Of a DNA stretch of 64,000 bases, positions 26,609 through 34,010 are shown in pieces. Both the position numbers and the translations under genes were made by a program. Where the stretch lies: the NCBI GenBank assembly GCA_005502925.1, contig SCPD01000002.1:806001-870000 (forward strand), read 5' to 3'. The notes under the pieces were generated by a model. That model saw only the letters and a list, made by a program, of their open reading frames with translations. It had not been told where the DNA came from and made no database searches. Each line of letters begins with the position of its first letter. The first letter of the stretch is position 1. Source of the DNA: Rhizobiales bacterium Y(2018) (GTDB lineage Bacteria > Pseudomonadota > Alphaproteobacteria > Rhizobiales > Aestuariivirgaceae).

Positions 26609-27775
26609 CTACTCCGTCAGGATGATGACGGAGGAGGGGGCGAAAGTGAGCCAGACATCGTCTTCCCACACCGCCACCCTTTCACTCTCGCCGGCGCGCC
26701 GGCTGTTCACCGCATTGACACGCACCATGGCGCCCGAAGGAAGCTTGACCCGGTACAGCGAGTCCTTGCCGAAATAGCCGAGATCGATGACCTTGCCGGC
26801 GATGGTATTGCCGGCCGCCTCGGCGCCGGGTTCCTTGCGCTCGATGGCGATCTTCTCGGGGCGCATCGCGATCGAGACTTTGGTGCCCGGTGCCGGGGGC
26901 TCGCCCTGATGATCGACGATCACATTGCTGCCGAGCGCCGGGGCCGAAACCGTCACCCTGTTCTTGTCGACGCTTTTCACTTCGCCGTCGAAGATATTGA
27001 TCGAGCCGATGAAGTCGGCGACGAAACGCGTCCTGGGGAACTCATAGATCTCAGTCGGCGTGCCGATCTGGCGGATGACGCCCTGGTCCATCACCGCGAT
27101 GCGGGTGGCGAGCGTCATCGCTTCTTCCTGGTCGTGAGTCACGACGATGAAGGTGACGCCGAGCTTGTATTGAATGTTGATGAGCTCGAATTGGGTCTGC
27201 TCGCGTAGCTTCTTGTCGAGTGCGCCCAGGGGCTCGTCGAGGAGCAGCACCTTGGGCCGCTTGGCGAGCGCTCGGGCGAGCGCCACGCGCTGGCGCTGGC
27301 CGCCCGAGAGCTGGTGCGGCTTGCGGCCGGCAAGCGGCGTCAGTTGCACGAGATCGAGCAGCTCCTTGACGCGGTCCTTGCGCTGGGCGTCGGTCATCCC
27401 CTCATGCTTGAGTCCGTAGCCGACATTCTTTTCGACCGTCATATGCGGAAACAGCGCATAGGACTGGAACATCATGTTGACGGGACGCTCATAGGGCGGA
27501 ATTTCCGTCATGTCCTGGCCGTCGAGAAAGAGGCGCCCCCCGCTCGGCATCTCGAAGCCGGCCAGCATGCGCAACAGCGTGGTCTTGCCGCAGCCCGATC
27601 CACCGAGGAGGGCGAAGAGCTCGCCTTTGAAGATGTCGAGGCTGACATTGTCGACGGCGGTGAACTCGCCGAATTTCTTGGTCACGCCGTCGATGCGGAT
27701 GAAGGGTTTGGCTTTCGGGTCGAGCCAGGGCTTGTCGCTCTTGTCACTGCTGTGGGGCTTCGTGTCGACGTCCAT
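26609..27775 (-). CDS. potG: Polyamine ABC transporter ATP-binding protein PotG
   Basis: 388 residues: ATPase domain with Walker A GGSGCGKTT, signature LSGGQRQRVALARAL, Walker B LLLDEPLGALD and the H-loop VTHDQEEAM, then a TOBE-type C-terminal domain (FVADFIGSINIFDGEV onward). Start 27775 has AGGAGCG about 10 nt upstream; the longer frame to 27817 would run into the stem-loop after potF. Energises the PotHI permease. Confidence 0.94.
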   Translation of the reverse strand: MDVDTKPHSSDKSDKPWLDPKAKPFIRIDGVTKKFGEFTAVDNVSLDIFKGELFALLGGSGCGKTTLLRMLAGFEMPSGGRLFLDGQDMTEIPPYERPVNMMFQSYALFPHMTVEKNVGYGLKHEGMTDAQRKDRVKELLDLVQLTPLAGRKPHQLSGGQRQRVALARALAKRPKVLLLDEPLGALDKKLREQTQFELINIQYKLGVTFIVVTHDQEEAMTLATRIAVMDQGVIRQIGTPTEIYEFPRTRFVADFIGSINIFDGEVKSVDKNRVTVSAPALGSNVIVDHQGEPPAPGTKVSIAMRPEKIAIERKEPGAEAAGNTIAGKVIDLGYFGKDSLYRVKLPSGAMVRVNAVNSRRAGESERVAVWEDDVWLTFAPSSVIILTE

Positions 27776-27806
27776 TCTTTGCTGCGCTCCTGTCGCCTGA
27801 ACGTGA

Positions 27807-27834
27807 AAACCCGGCATCTTGCGATACCGGGTTT
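27807..27834 (-). terminator. Intercistronic stem-loop between potF and potG
   Basis: AAACCCGG pairs with CCGGGTTT, with ATC/GAT extending the stem across one mismatch and a TTGC loop. It lies 14 nt after the potF stop, within the operon, and is likely a partial terminator or mRNA stabiliser that favours the binding protein. Confidence 0.6.
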
Positions 27835-27847
27835 CGATGCAGTGGGG

Positions 27848-28954
27848 TTATGAGCCCGACTTTATCCTGTTCCAGGCGCGCGTGCGTAGGCGCTCGCCCT
27901 GCTGCGACAGCATCTTGGGCACGAAGAGGGTCTTCATGATGTCATCGCTCGGATAGACCGCTGGGTCTTCGAGCACGCCCTTGTCGATGAACGGCTTCGC
28001 CGCGACATTGGCATTGGCATAGTTGGTGAAGTTCGTGCATTTGGCGATGACTTCCGGATCCATCAGGTAGTTCACGAACTTGTAGGCGGCTTCCTTATTG
28101 GGCGCGTCGGCTGGAATGACGAAGACGTCGAACCAGGCGGGCGAGCCCGACGAGGGCACTTCATATTGCAGATTGATTTCGACGCCGGCTTCCTTGGCAC
28201 GGGTCGCCGCGGTGGCATAGTCGCCCGACCAGGTGCCTGACACGCACAGTTCCTTGTTGGGCAGCGCGTTGAGGTAGTTCGCCGAGTCGAAGGTCTTGAT
28301 ATATTGGCGGATCGGCTTGAAGGCCTCGACCACCGCGTCATAGTCCTCCTGCTTTTCGGAATCGGGATCGCGGCCCAGATATTTGAGCACCATCGGCATG
28401 ATGTCGCCGGGGCTCTCCAGCATGTTGATGCCGCAGTCGGCAAGCTTCGAGATGTTCTCAGGTTTGAACAGGGTATCGAGCGACTTCAGATCGGCGCTGG
28501 GCAGCCGCTCCTTGATCATGTCGACATTGTACGTGGTGCCTACCGTGCCCCACATATAGGGCACCGCATATTCATTGCCCGGATCGCGGTCAGCGAGGAC
28601 CCCCATGATCTTCGGGTCCATATTGACGATATTGGGCAGCTTCGATTTGTCGAGCTTCTCGAAGGCGCCACCCGGAATGAAACGCGGCAGGTTCACCGAA
28701 GCGATGTCGATCACATCATAGCCGGTCGAGCCCGCCATGACCTTGGCCTCGACGGTTTCGGCCGAGTCATAGGTATCGTAGACGACCTCGATCCCCGTAG
28801 CCTTCTTGAAATCCTCGAGTGTCGTCTCGCCGATATAGTCCACCCAGTTATAGACATGGACCTTGCCTTCATCGGCGCGTGCCCTTTTGACGAAAGGCGC
28901 TGAAACAATCGTGCCACTGATAAGCTGAATCGCGGTGCGTCTGGTAATCGCCAT
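27848..28954 (-). CDS. potF: Polyamine ABC transporter periplasmic binding protein PotF/PotD-like
   Basis: 368 residues. The N-terminus ITRRTAIQLISGTIVSAPFVKRARA is a signal sequence with a twin arginine, possibly Tat. The mature protein begins with VHVYNWVDYIGETTLEDFKKATGIEVVYDTYDSAE, the PotF/PotD hallmark, and has AVPYMWGTVGTTYN. It should capture putrescine or a related polyamine. AGGGAG precedes the ATG at 28954. First structural gene after the palindromic operator at 28992. Confidence 0.92.
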   Translation of the reverse strand: MAITRRTAIQLISGTIVSAPFVKRARADEGKVHVYNWVDYIGETTLEDFKKATGIEVVYDTYDSAETVEAKVMAGSTGYDVIDIASVNLPRFIPGGAFEKLDKSKLPNIVNMDPKIMGVLADRDPGNEYAVPYMWGTVGTTYNVDMIKERLPSADLKSLDTLFKPENISKLADCGINMLESPGDIMPMVLKYLGRDPDSEKQEDYDAVVEAFKPIRQYIKTFDSANYLNALPNKELCVSGTWSGDYATAATRAKEAGVEINLQYEVPSSGSPAWFDVFVIPADAPNKEAAYKFVNYLMDPEVIAKCTNFTNYANANVAAKPFIDKGVLEDPAVYPSDDIMKTLFVPKMLSQQGERLRTRAWNRIKSGS

Positions 28955-28991
28955 TATGCTTGCTCCCTGGTTGCCGGCTCTGCGGCCGTTC

Positions 28992-29009
28992 ATTGAATGA
29001 TCATTCAAT
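28992..29009. promoter_or_regulatory. 18-bp perfect palindrome, probable TetR operator of the pot operon
   Basis: ATTGAATGA-TCATTCAAT is a perfect palindrome 37 bp before the potF start and downstream of the TetR gene. Such palindromes are typical targets of BetI-like TetR repressors. The partner is inferred from adjacency. Confidence 0.7.
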
Positions 29010-29042
29010 CATAGTTCGGGCCGCAGGGTGCCTCAAGTGGTT

Positions 29043-29699
29043 TCAATTGGACCGGGTTCCTTCTCCTGCGGACGGGTAATGCTTGGGAAAGAAAGCATGC
29101 AGGCAGGCGGCGATCGTCTGCTTGGCGTCATCCAGCGAATAGGGCTTTGCCATGGTCATGAGGTCGAGCCACAGGCCTTCGAGCACCGCATCGAGGGCGC
29201 GCGCGATAAGCTCGGGCGACAGGGGGTAGCGGCCCTTCCTGATGATCTTGCCGCACAGATCGAGCACGATGGCCGAGTACTCTTCGTCATTCGAGCCGCA
29301 ATGTTCGAGATAGGTCGGCCGGCTTTGTGCTTCGGCCCAGAAGGCGCACCAGGCGGAAAGCTTGCGCGGCGAGCAGATGTCGGGATTGAAGTCGGAGAAC
29401 AGGAGCGCGATGAGCTGCTCGGCCGGGCCTTCGCCGGCGGCGTTCAGCGCCTTGTGCCAGTTGGCGCGATATTCCTCGGCCAGATATTTGAGCGTCTCGA
29501 CGAGCAGGCGCTCCTTGGTCTCGAAATGGAAATTGACGATGCCGCTCGACAGTCCCGCCGCCTTGGCGACGTCGAACATCGTTGTGCCGGAATAACCCTT
29601 GCGCGCCATCACATCGATGGTGGCTTCGATCAGCTGCTGGCGGCGGACTTCCTTCGAGGCCTTGCGGCCGATGACGGTCGTCGGTTCGAAAATAGCCAT
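29043..29699 (-). CDS. TetR/AcrR family regulator, BetI-like
   Basis: 218 residues. N-terminal helix-turn-helix (RRQQLIEATIDVMARKGYSGTTMFDVAKAAGLSSGIVNFHFETKERLL, about residues 18-66) followed by a BetI-type C-terminal ligand domain (LSAWCAFWAEAQSRPTY). It lies directly upstream of potFGHI on the same strand, and the palindrome at 28992 lies between them. The likely role is to repress the transporter until a polyamine or amine signal arrives. Start ATG 29699; a GTG one codon earlier is possible. Confidence 0.87.
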   Translation of the reverse strand: MAIFEPTTVIGRKASKEVRRQQLIEATIDVMARKGYSGTTMFDVAKAAGLSSGIVNFHFETKERLLVETLKYLAEEYRANWHKALNAAGEGPAEQLIALLFSDFNPDICSPRKLSAWCAFWAEAQSRPTYLEHCGSNDEEYSAIVLDLCGKIIRKGRYPLSPELIARALDAVLEGLWLDLMTMAKPYSLDDAKQTIAACLHAFFPKHYPSAGEGTRSN

Positions 29700-29797
29700 C
29701 ACACAGGCATGCGCCCTCTGGCGGCCGATGGGGATTCGGGGCCGCTCGAGAGGCAAAGCTAGGATCAATGGCCCGCCTTCGTCAATCCGGGATTAGC

Positions 29798-29841
29798 GCA
29801 TCGGCCCGGGAAGTGCGTGCGGTTCCCGGACAGGCCGATGC
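29798..29841. repeat. Dispersed palindromic element, copy B1
   Basis: Perfect 9-bp outer arms GCATCGGCC/GGCCGATGC around the inner GGGAA/TTCCC pair and the loop core GTGCGTGCGG. Tandem with copy B2. Confidence 0.8.
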
Positions 29842-29851
29842 GTCATATAGA

Positions 29852-29895
29852 GCATCGGCCCGGGAAGTGTGCGCGGTTCTCGAATAAGCCGATGC
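29852..29895. repeat. Dispersed palindromic element, copy B2
   Basis: Second tandem copy, 10 bases after B1: arms GCATCGGC/GCCGATGC, same core GTGTGCGCGG with a weaker inner stem. Confidence 0.78.
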
Positions 29896-29906
29896 GCAAG
29901 ACAAAA

Positions 29907-29929
29907 CTTAGAGCGCCTGGCGCTCTAAG
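29907..29929. repeat. Perfect 23-bp palindrome, second hairpin of the composite element, overlapping the phyR stop
   Basis: CTTAGAGCGCC-T-GGCGCTCTAAG has 11-bp arms. It covers the phyR stop codon (29925-29927), so the gene 3' end lies inside the palindrome. Confidence 0.75.
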
Positions 29930-30728
29930 CGCTCTGCCGGGTCAGGGTGTGAGCGGCGGACTCGAAGAACAGGGCCTGGCTGATCACCGCCTTCACCGTT
30001 TCCGGCTGGAATGGCTTGGTGATAAGGAAAGTCGGCTCCGGCCGCTCGCCGGTCAACAAGCGCTCGGGATAAGCGGTAATGAAGATCACCGGCAATTCGA
30101 TATTGCGCAGGATCTCGTTCACCGCATTGATGCCCGAGCTGCCGTCGGCGAGCTGGATATCGGCCAGCACCATGCCGATGCCACCCTTGCGCGCCAGCGC
30201 CACCGCCTCGTTATGAGTGCGCGCGATGCCCGCCACCTCATGGCCGAGCGAGCGCACGATATGCTCGATATCCATCGCGATGATCGGCTCGTCCTCGATG
30301 ATGAGGATATTGGTGGCGATCTGCTCGGCGATCTCGCGGCCGGCCTGGGCCATCAGCCCGTCAAACTCCTTCGGGCTGACATCGAGGATGGCGGCGGCCT
30401 CTTCATTGCTGAAATCCTCGATCGAGAGGAGGAGGAAGGCCTGGCGCGCCGGCGGCGTGATGACATCGAGCCGGCTGTCGATATCATGGTCGAAATTCGT
30501 GCTGCCGGATTTCTGGCGGTTCACGCTGAGCGAGCGCCAGAGCTTGGTGAAGACCTGATAGAGCGCAACCTTGGGATTTATTTCCGCATTGAAGGATTGC
30601 GGCGAGGTCAGCAGCGATTCGATCACTGCCGCGACATAGGCATCACCTGATTTCTGGCTGCCCGTAAGAGCCCGGGCATAACGTCTAAGATACGGAATTT
30701 GTGGAGCAATTTTCTGTGCGATGGCCAT
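29925..30728 (-). CDS. phyR: General stress response regulator PhyR (sigma-like domain + receiver)
   Basis: 267 residues. Residues 1-135 resemble an ECF sigma factor (RRYARALTGSQKSGDAYVAAVIE, then LLSIEDFSNEEAAAILDVSPKEFD). Residues 140-255 are a receiver with acidic pocket Glu145/Asp146, phosphoacceptor Asp190 (VLADIQLADG) and Lys238 (FLITKPF). This is the anti-anti-sigma switch of alphaproteobacteria: once phosphorylated it binds NepR and frees EcfG. Start 30728 has GAGGGAA upstream. A consensus EcfG promoter lies 50 nt before the start, so it is part of its own regulon. Divergent from nepR-ecfG. Confidence 0.97.
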   Translation of the reverse strand: MAIAQKIAPQIPYLRRYARALTGSQKSGDAYVAAVIESLLTSPQSFNAEINPKVALYQVFTKLWRSLSVNRQKSGSTNFDHDIDSRLDVITPPARQAFLLLSIEDFSNEEAAAILDVSPKEFDGLMAQAGREIAEQIATNILIIEDEPIIAMDIEHIVRSLGHEVAGIARTHNEAVALARKGGIGMVLADIQLADGSSGINAVNEILRNIELPVIFITAYPERLLTGERPEPTFLITKPFQPETVKAVISQALFFESAAHTLTRQSA

Positions 30729-30778
30729 GCCGTTCCCTCGATCCTCTGGCGCATTTTTCAACATAACTGGTGTTATTA

Positions 30779-30803
30779 AACGCCCGCAGGGCCCGCTGGT
30801 TCC
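30779..30803 (-). promoter_or_regulatory. EcfG-type promoter of phyR
   Basis: On the minus strand, GGAACC, 15 nt, then CGTT. This matches the alphaproteobacterial general stress consensus (GGAAC-N16-CGTT) exactly, 50 nt before phyR. Confidence 0.85.
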
Positions 30804-30831
30804 GCCCCCTAAAAAAATTTTCCCTACCCTA

Positions 30832-30857
30832 GGAAACCTGACGGGGGGATGAGAGTT
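30832..30857 (+). promoter_or_regulatory. Possible EcfG-type promoter of nepR-ecfG (variant)
   Basis: GGAAAC, 16 nt, AGTT, 63 nt before nepR. One extra A in the -35 and A for C in the -10 make this a weaker match than the phyR promoter. Confidence 0.5.
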
Positions 30858-30920
30858 AAGGGGATGTGGTGCTGAAATTACAATCAGAAGGGGTGCTGCC
30901 GAGGCAGGCCAAATTCATAG

Positions 30921-31115
30921 ATGTCGAAAGATGAAACCGGGACGGCCGGCATAGGCCGGCCTCTCAAATCAGGAACTAAACCAGTGCTCGATCGTCAGGT
31001 CCAGGTTCATATCGGCCGAAAGTTGAAGGCCGTCTATGATGAGGTCGCGGCCGAGCCGTTGCCGAAGGAAATTCTCGATCTTTTGGCCAAGCTCGAAGGT
31101 CGTACCAAGGAATGA
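30921..31115 (+). CDS. nepR: Anti-sigma factor NepR
   Basis: 64 residues, typical size for NepR. The core QVQVHIGRKLKAVYDEVAAEPLPKEILDLLAKLE contains the two short helices that clamp EcfG or PhyR. It holds EcfG inactive until phosphorylated PhyR displaces it. The stop overlaps the ecfG ATG by 4 nt, which is the common arrangement. Confidence 0.95.
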   Translation: MSKDETGTAGIGRPLKSGTKPVLDRQVQVHIGRKLKAVYDEVAAEPLPKEILDLLAKLEGRTKE

Positions 31116-31684
31116 AGCTGACGCCGCAAATAACCGATGAGATGCTGCAATCGGTGCGTTCGCTGCGCGCTTTCGCGGTTTCGCTGTGCGGCCGCACCGA
31201 TCTGGCTGACGATCTGGTCCAGGAGACGATCGTCAAGGCATGGTCCAATCTCGACAAGTTCGAGGAGGGCACCAATCTGCAGGCGTGGCTTTTCACCATC
31301 CTGCGCAATCACTACTACTCGGAGATCCGCAAGCGCCGGCGCGAGATCGAGGATGTCGAGGGTCGCTATTCGGCTACTCTCGCCACCCATCCCGCCCAAT
31401 ACGGCCATCTCGACATGGTGGACTTCAAAGCCGCATTGCAGAAGCTTCCCGACGACCAGCGCGAGGCGCTGATCCTCGTAGGCGCTTCCGGCTTCTCCTA
31501 TGAGGATGCCGCAAAGATCTGCGGCGTGGCGATCGGCACCATCAAGAGCCGTGTCAACCGCGCCCGCACGCATCTGGCCAAACGCCTCAATATCGAAAGC
31601 ACCGCCGATATCGGTCCTGATCCGACCGCTGAGGCGACTTTCTCGGCGTTGCGTCAGAGCAGCACCTCCGGCAAGTCGGAGTAA
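31112..31684 (+). CDS. ecfG: ECF sigma factor EcfG, general stress response
   Basis: 190 residues, ECF15 group. Region 2 (VRSLRAFAVSLCGRTDLADDLVQETIVKAW...TNLQAWLFTILRNHYYSEIRKRRRE) and region 4 (LQKLPDDQREALILVGASGFSYEDAAKICGVAIGTIKSRVNRAR) are complete. It directs RNA polymerase to GGAAC/CGTT promoters, at least four of which occur in the next 5 kb. Followed by a 12-bp terminator hairpin at 31697. Confidence 0.96.
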   Translation: MKLTPQITDEMLQSVRSLRAFAVSLCGRTDLADDLVQETIVKAWSNLDKFEEGTNLQAWLFTILRNHYYSEIRKRRREIEDVEGRYSATLATHPAQYGHLDMVDFKAALQKLPDDQREALILVGASGFSYEDAAKICGVAIGTIKSRVNRARTHLAKRLNIESTADIGPDPTAEATFSALRQSSTSGKSE

Positions 31685-31696
31685 AACGGCCAAAGA

Positions 31697-31724
31697 AAGA
31701 GCGCCGATTTCCATCGGCGCTCTT
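31697..31724. terminator. Bidirectional terminator between ecfG and the small stress gene
   Basis: Perfect 12-bp stem AAGAGCGCCGAT/ATCGGCGCTCTT with loop TTCC, between convergent genes. On the minus strand it is followed by a T-rich stretch (TCTTTGG). Confidence 0.8.
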
Positions 31725-31747
31725 GCCGCATCAAAAGTGAGTCGTGA

Positions 31748-32005
31748 TCAGGTCGAGGCGGCGGGCTCGACTTCGAGCGCGCGGAGCGCCGCCTGGACTT
31801 CCGGTAGGCGGCTGCGTGGCGGGCCTCGCTCGGCGGTCATGTTTTCGTCTCCCGATGAAATCAGACGCCGTGCATCCAGCTCCCAGTTCTTGAGGATTTT
31901 GATTTTTTCGTCACGTGAAAGATCCTTGGCTTCGACGACCGCCATGGGGGTGTCGAAGACTTTTGACGCATCGGCAATCGCCTCATTGACGATCGATTTT
32001 GTCAT
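31748..32005 (-). CDS. Small conserved hypothetical protein, probable general stress regulon member
   Basis: 85 residues, no signal peptide or membrane segment. Contains a helical core (VEAKDLSRDEKIKILKNWELDARRLISSGDENM) and a basic-to-acidic tail. I recognise this as a short protein found near EcfG loci in related bacteria, but no function is known. A near-consensus EcfG promoter (GGAACC-N15-CATT) lies 33 nt upstream at 32038-32062, in the leader it shares divergently with the kinase. Confidence 0.72.
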   Translation of the reverse strand: MTKSIVNEAIADASKVFDTPMAVVEAKDLSRDEKIKILKNWELDARRLISSGDENMTAERGPPRSRLPEVQAALRALEVEPAAST

Positions 32006-32037
32006 TGCTGTACCCTTTCACAATGTTGTTTAATGAC

Positions 32038-32062
32038 AATGCGGGGATGACGGCAGGGTTCC
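32038..32062 (-). promoter_or_regulatory. Near-consensus EcfG-type promoter of the 85-residue gene
   Basis: Minus strand GGAACC, 15 nt, CATT; one base off the CGTT -10. Confidence 0.6.
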
Positions 32063-32084
32063 CGGCCGGAAGGAAGAGCGACAC

Positions 32085-33497
32085 GTGTCTTCGCCAAGCC
32101 GTATCGGATCGCTTCTGACCAAGGGCAGCTTTTGGCGCATGCGCGAGGAGGCGAGCAGCGCAGCGCTTCTGCTTGGCCTTGGCCTGTTGCTGCTGGTCGC
32201 TGCCCTTTCCCTTTATCTGTCCTGGCAGACCGCCAATCGCAATGCGCAGGCCAGTGAGGCGAATGAGGTCCGCGTGGCGAGCCTGGAGCTCCTCAATGCC
32301 GTGCGGGCCGAGGAGATTGCCGCCAAGAATTTCATCATCGCCGGCGATGAGGCGTCGCTGACGGAACATGCACGTGCCGAGGAGGCGCTGGAGGACAGGC
32401 TTGCCGCCCTCGCCGCCGTGGCGGCACGCTCCAAGCGTTATCTGGACGTCGTCGAGGTGCTGAAAGACAGGCTGGCCGGCCGGGCTCAGCGCTTCCAAGG
32501 GGCGGTGACCGGGCGGCGCGCCAGCGGTATCGACTTCGCCTATAATACCGCCTTCAACCGCGCCAACGAGGGCTCGCTCGACGATGTGGAGCGGCTTCTG
32601 AATGAAATCGCCGGCAGCGCCACGATCAAGCAGGAATTGAATTTGAGCGACAGCGAGAGCGGCCGCTGGTGGTTGGCGGCGGGCTCGGTGGCGTCTTTCC
32701 TTCTGTCGGCCGCGCTTTGCATCGGCGCGCTGTTCGGGCTGCGCCGGCGGGTCAATCTGCTGAAGGCCAGCGAACGCGTTCTGTCCGCCTTCAACACACA
32801 GCTCGAAATGAGCGTGCGCCAGCGCACCGCTGAGCTCGAGGCCGCCAAGGCCGAGATCCAGCGCGAGAAGGATCGCGCCGAAGCCTTGCTCGCCGATCTC
32901 AATCACCGCGTCGGCAACAGCCTGCAGATCGTTTCATCGCTGCTCGGCATGCATGGGGCGCGCATCGAGAGCCAGGAGGCACGCGAGATCCTCGAATCGG
33001 TACGCGGCTGTGTGCACGCCATTGCCTCGGCGCAACGGCGTGTGCGCCTCAGCGGCAGCAATGATCTCGTCGAGGTCAATCACTTTCTTGACAGCCTGCT
33101 GCAGGACCTGCGCTCGGCGCTCGGTGGTGATGACCGGGTGACGATTTCGCTCGCCGCCGATGAGGTGGTGGCGCCGAGCCATGATGCGGTGAGCATGGGG
33201 GTGATCGTCACCGAGGCGATCAACAACGCCATCAAACATGCGGGCAAGGGTCCGGTGGAAATAAAGGTGACACTCGCGGGTGATCGCGACAAGAAACCCT
33301 TGCGTCTCACCGTCGAGGACGACGGAGCCGGATTCGAGGAGGGCAGCGCCAATAAAGGCGGCCTCGGCAGCCAGATCACCGAAGCCCTGTCGGCGAGCCT
33401 GCGTGCCAGTGTCAGCCGCGATCACGTGCAGCCTGCTGGACCGCGCCGTGGCACTCGCATTCAGCTCGATTTCGGCAAGGATGCGCTCGCCGCTTAG
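32085..33497 (+). CDS. Membrane sensor histidine kinase, HisKA_2 type, with extracytoplasmic four-helix sensor
   Basis: 470 residues. Membrane segments at about 25-47 and 196-219 flank a periplasmic helical domain of CHASE3 type (ASLELLNAVRAEEIAAKNFIIAGD). A coiled coil (about 225-265) leads to the phosphorylation site His274 in LADLNHRVGNSLQIVSSLL, then an ATPase domain with N box EAINNAIKHA and DDGAGFEEG. Its position beside phyR-nepR-ecfG makes it a good candidate for the PhyR kinase (PhyK role). GTG start at 32085 with AGGAAGAG upstream. Confidence 0.9.
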   Translation: MSSPSRIGSLLTKGSFWRMREEASSAALLLGLGLLLLVAALSLYLSWQTANRNAQASEANEVRVASLELLNAVRAEEIAAKNFIIAGDEASLTEHARAEEALEDRLAALAAVAARSKRYLDVVEVLKDRLAGRAQRFQGAVTGRRASGIDFAYNTAFNRANEGSLDDVERLLNEIAGSATIKQELNLSDSESGRWWLAAGSVASFLLSAALCIGALFGLRRRVNLLKASERVLSAFNTQLEMSVRQRTAELEAAKAEIQREKDRAEALLADLNHRVGNSLQIVSSLLGMHGARIESQEAREILESVRGCVHAIASAQRRVRLSGSNDLVEVNHFLDSLLQDLRSALGGDDRVTISLAADEVVAPSHDAVSMGVIVTEAINNAIKHAGKGPVEIKVTLAGDRDKKPLRLTVEDDGAGFEEGSANKGGLGSQITEALSASLRASVSRDHVQPAGPRRGTRIQLDFGKDALAA

Positions 33498-33498
33498 A

Positions 33499-33542
33499 GC
33501 ATCGGCCCGAAAAGTGCGTGTGGTTTTCGGGTAAGCCGATGC
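33499..33542. repeat. Dispersed palindromic element, copy C (first hairpin)
   Basis: Begins 2 nt after the kinase stop. Outer arms GCATCGGC/GCCGATGC, inner CCCGAAAA/TTTTCGGG, core GTGCGTGTGG. Confidence 0.8.
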
Positions 33543-33559
33543 GTAAAAAACAAGGAAAA

Positions 33560-33598
33560 AGAGCGTCGCGGTGATACCAACGGAATATCCGACGCTCT
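33560..33598. repeat. Dispersed palindromic element, copy C (second hairpin)
   Basis: AGAGCGTCG pairs perfectly with CGACGCTCT around a 21-nt loop. Confidence 0.72.
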
Positions 33599-33608
33599 AG
33601 AGAAAGAA

Positions 33609-33628
33609 CGCCGGTTCAGGAACCGGCG
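33609..33628. terminator. Stem-loop downstream of the CsbD gene
   Basis: CGCCGGTT/AACCGGCG with loop CAGG, 26 nt past the csbD-like stop on the minus strand; probably its terminator. Confidence 0.6.
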
Positions 33629-33653
33629 CTCCAGGTAATCGCCTTGTTCTGGC

Positions 33654-33860
33654 TCAGAATACCTTCCGATCTTTTTCCCACAGCGTCACTTGTTTCTCCG
33701 CTTCGTCGCGCGCGATGCCATATGTGTTCTGGATCCGGCCGATCAGCTCTTCGCGATTGCCGGCAATGACGTCGAGATCGTCATTGGTGAGCTTGCCCCA
33801 CTGCTGTTGGGCTTGGCCCTTGAAAATCTTCCAATTGCCTTCGATGCGATCCCAGTTCAT
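33654..33860 (-). CDS. CsbD family general stress protein
   Basis: 68 residues, full family length. The pattern MNWDRIEGNWKIFKGQAQQQWGKLTNDDLDVIAGNREELIGRIQ with a trailing KQVTLWEK is CsbD/YjbJ. These small soluble proteins are strongly stress induced, and their molecular role is unknown. GGAGG lies before the ATG. A consensus EcfG promoter lies at 33926-33950, 65 nt upstream, so the gene is a predicted direct EcfG target. Confidence 0.93.
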   Translation of the reverse strand: MNWDRIEGNWKIFKGQAQQQWGKLTNDDLDVIAGNREELIGRIQNTYGIARDEAEKQVTLWEKDRKVF

Positions 33861-33925
33861 GGAGGCCTCCTATGCTTGCAAGCTGCTGATTGATGAGCGA
33901 ATCGAAACCGCCCGCTCCAATTGTC

Positions 33926-33950
33926 AACGGAGCGGTGGCGCAATGGTTCC
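33926..33950 (-). promoter_or_regulatory. EcfG-type promoter of the CsbD gene
   Basis: Minus strand GGAACC, 15 nt, CGTT; full consensus. Confidence 0.85.
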
Positions 33951-34010
33951 TCGCGCGTGATCAGGAAAAGTGGACACGGTTTTCCGTCCGATCGCGCACC
34001 AAACCAAGAG

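Noticed and set aside
29798-29929. rho-independent terminators for tetR or phyR
   Set aside because: The stems lack T-runs and match elements found elsewhere after unrelated genes, so they were called dispersed repeats.
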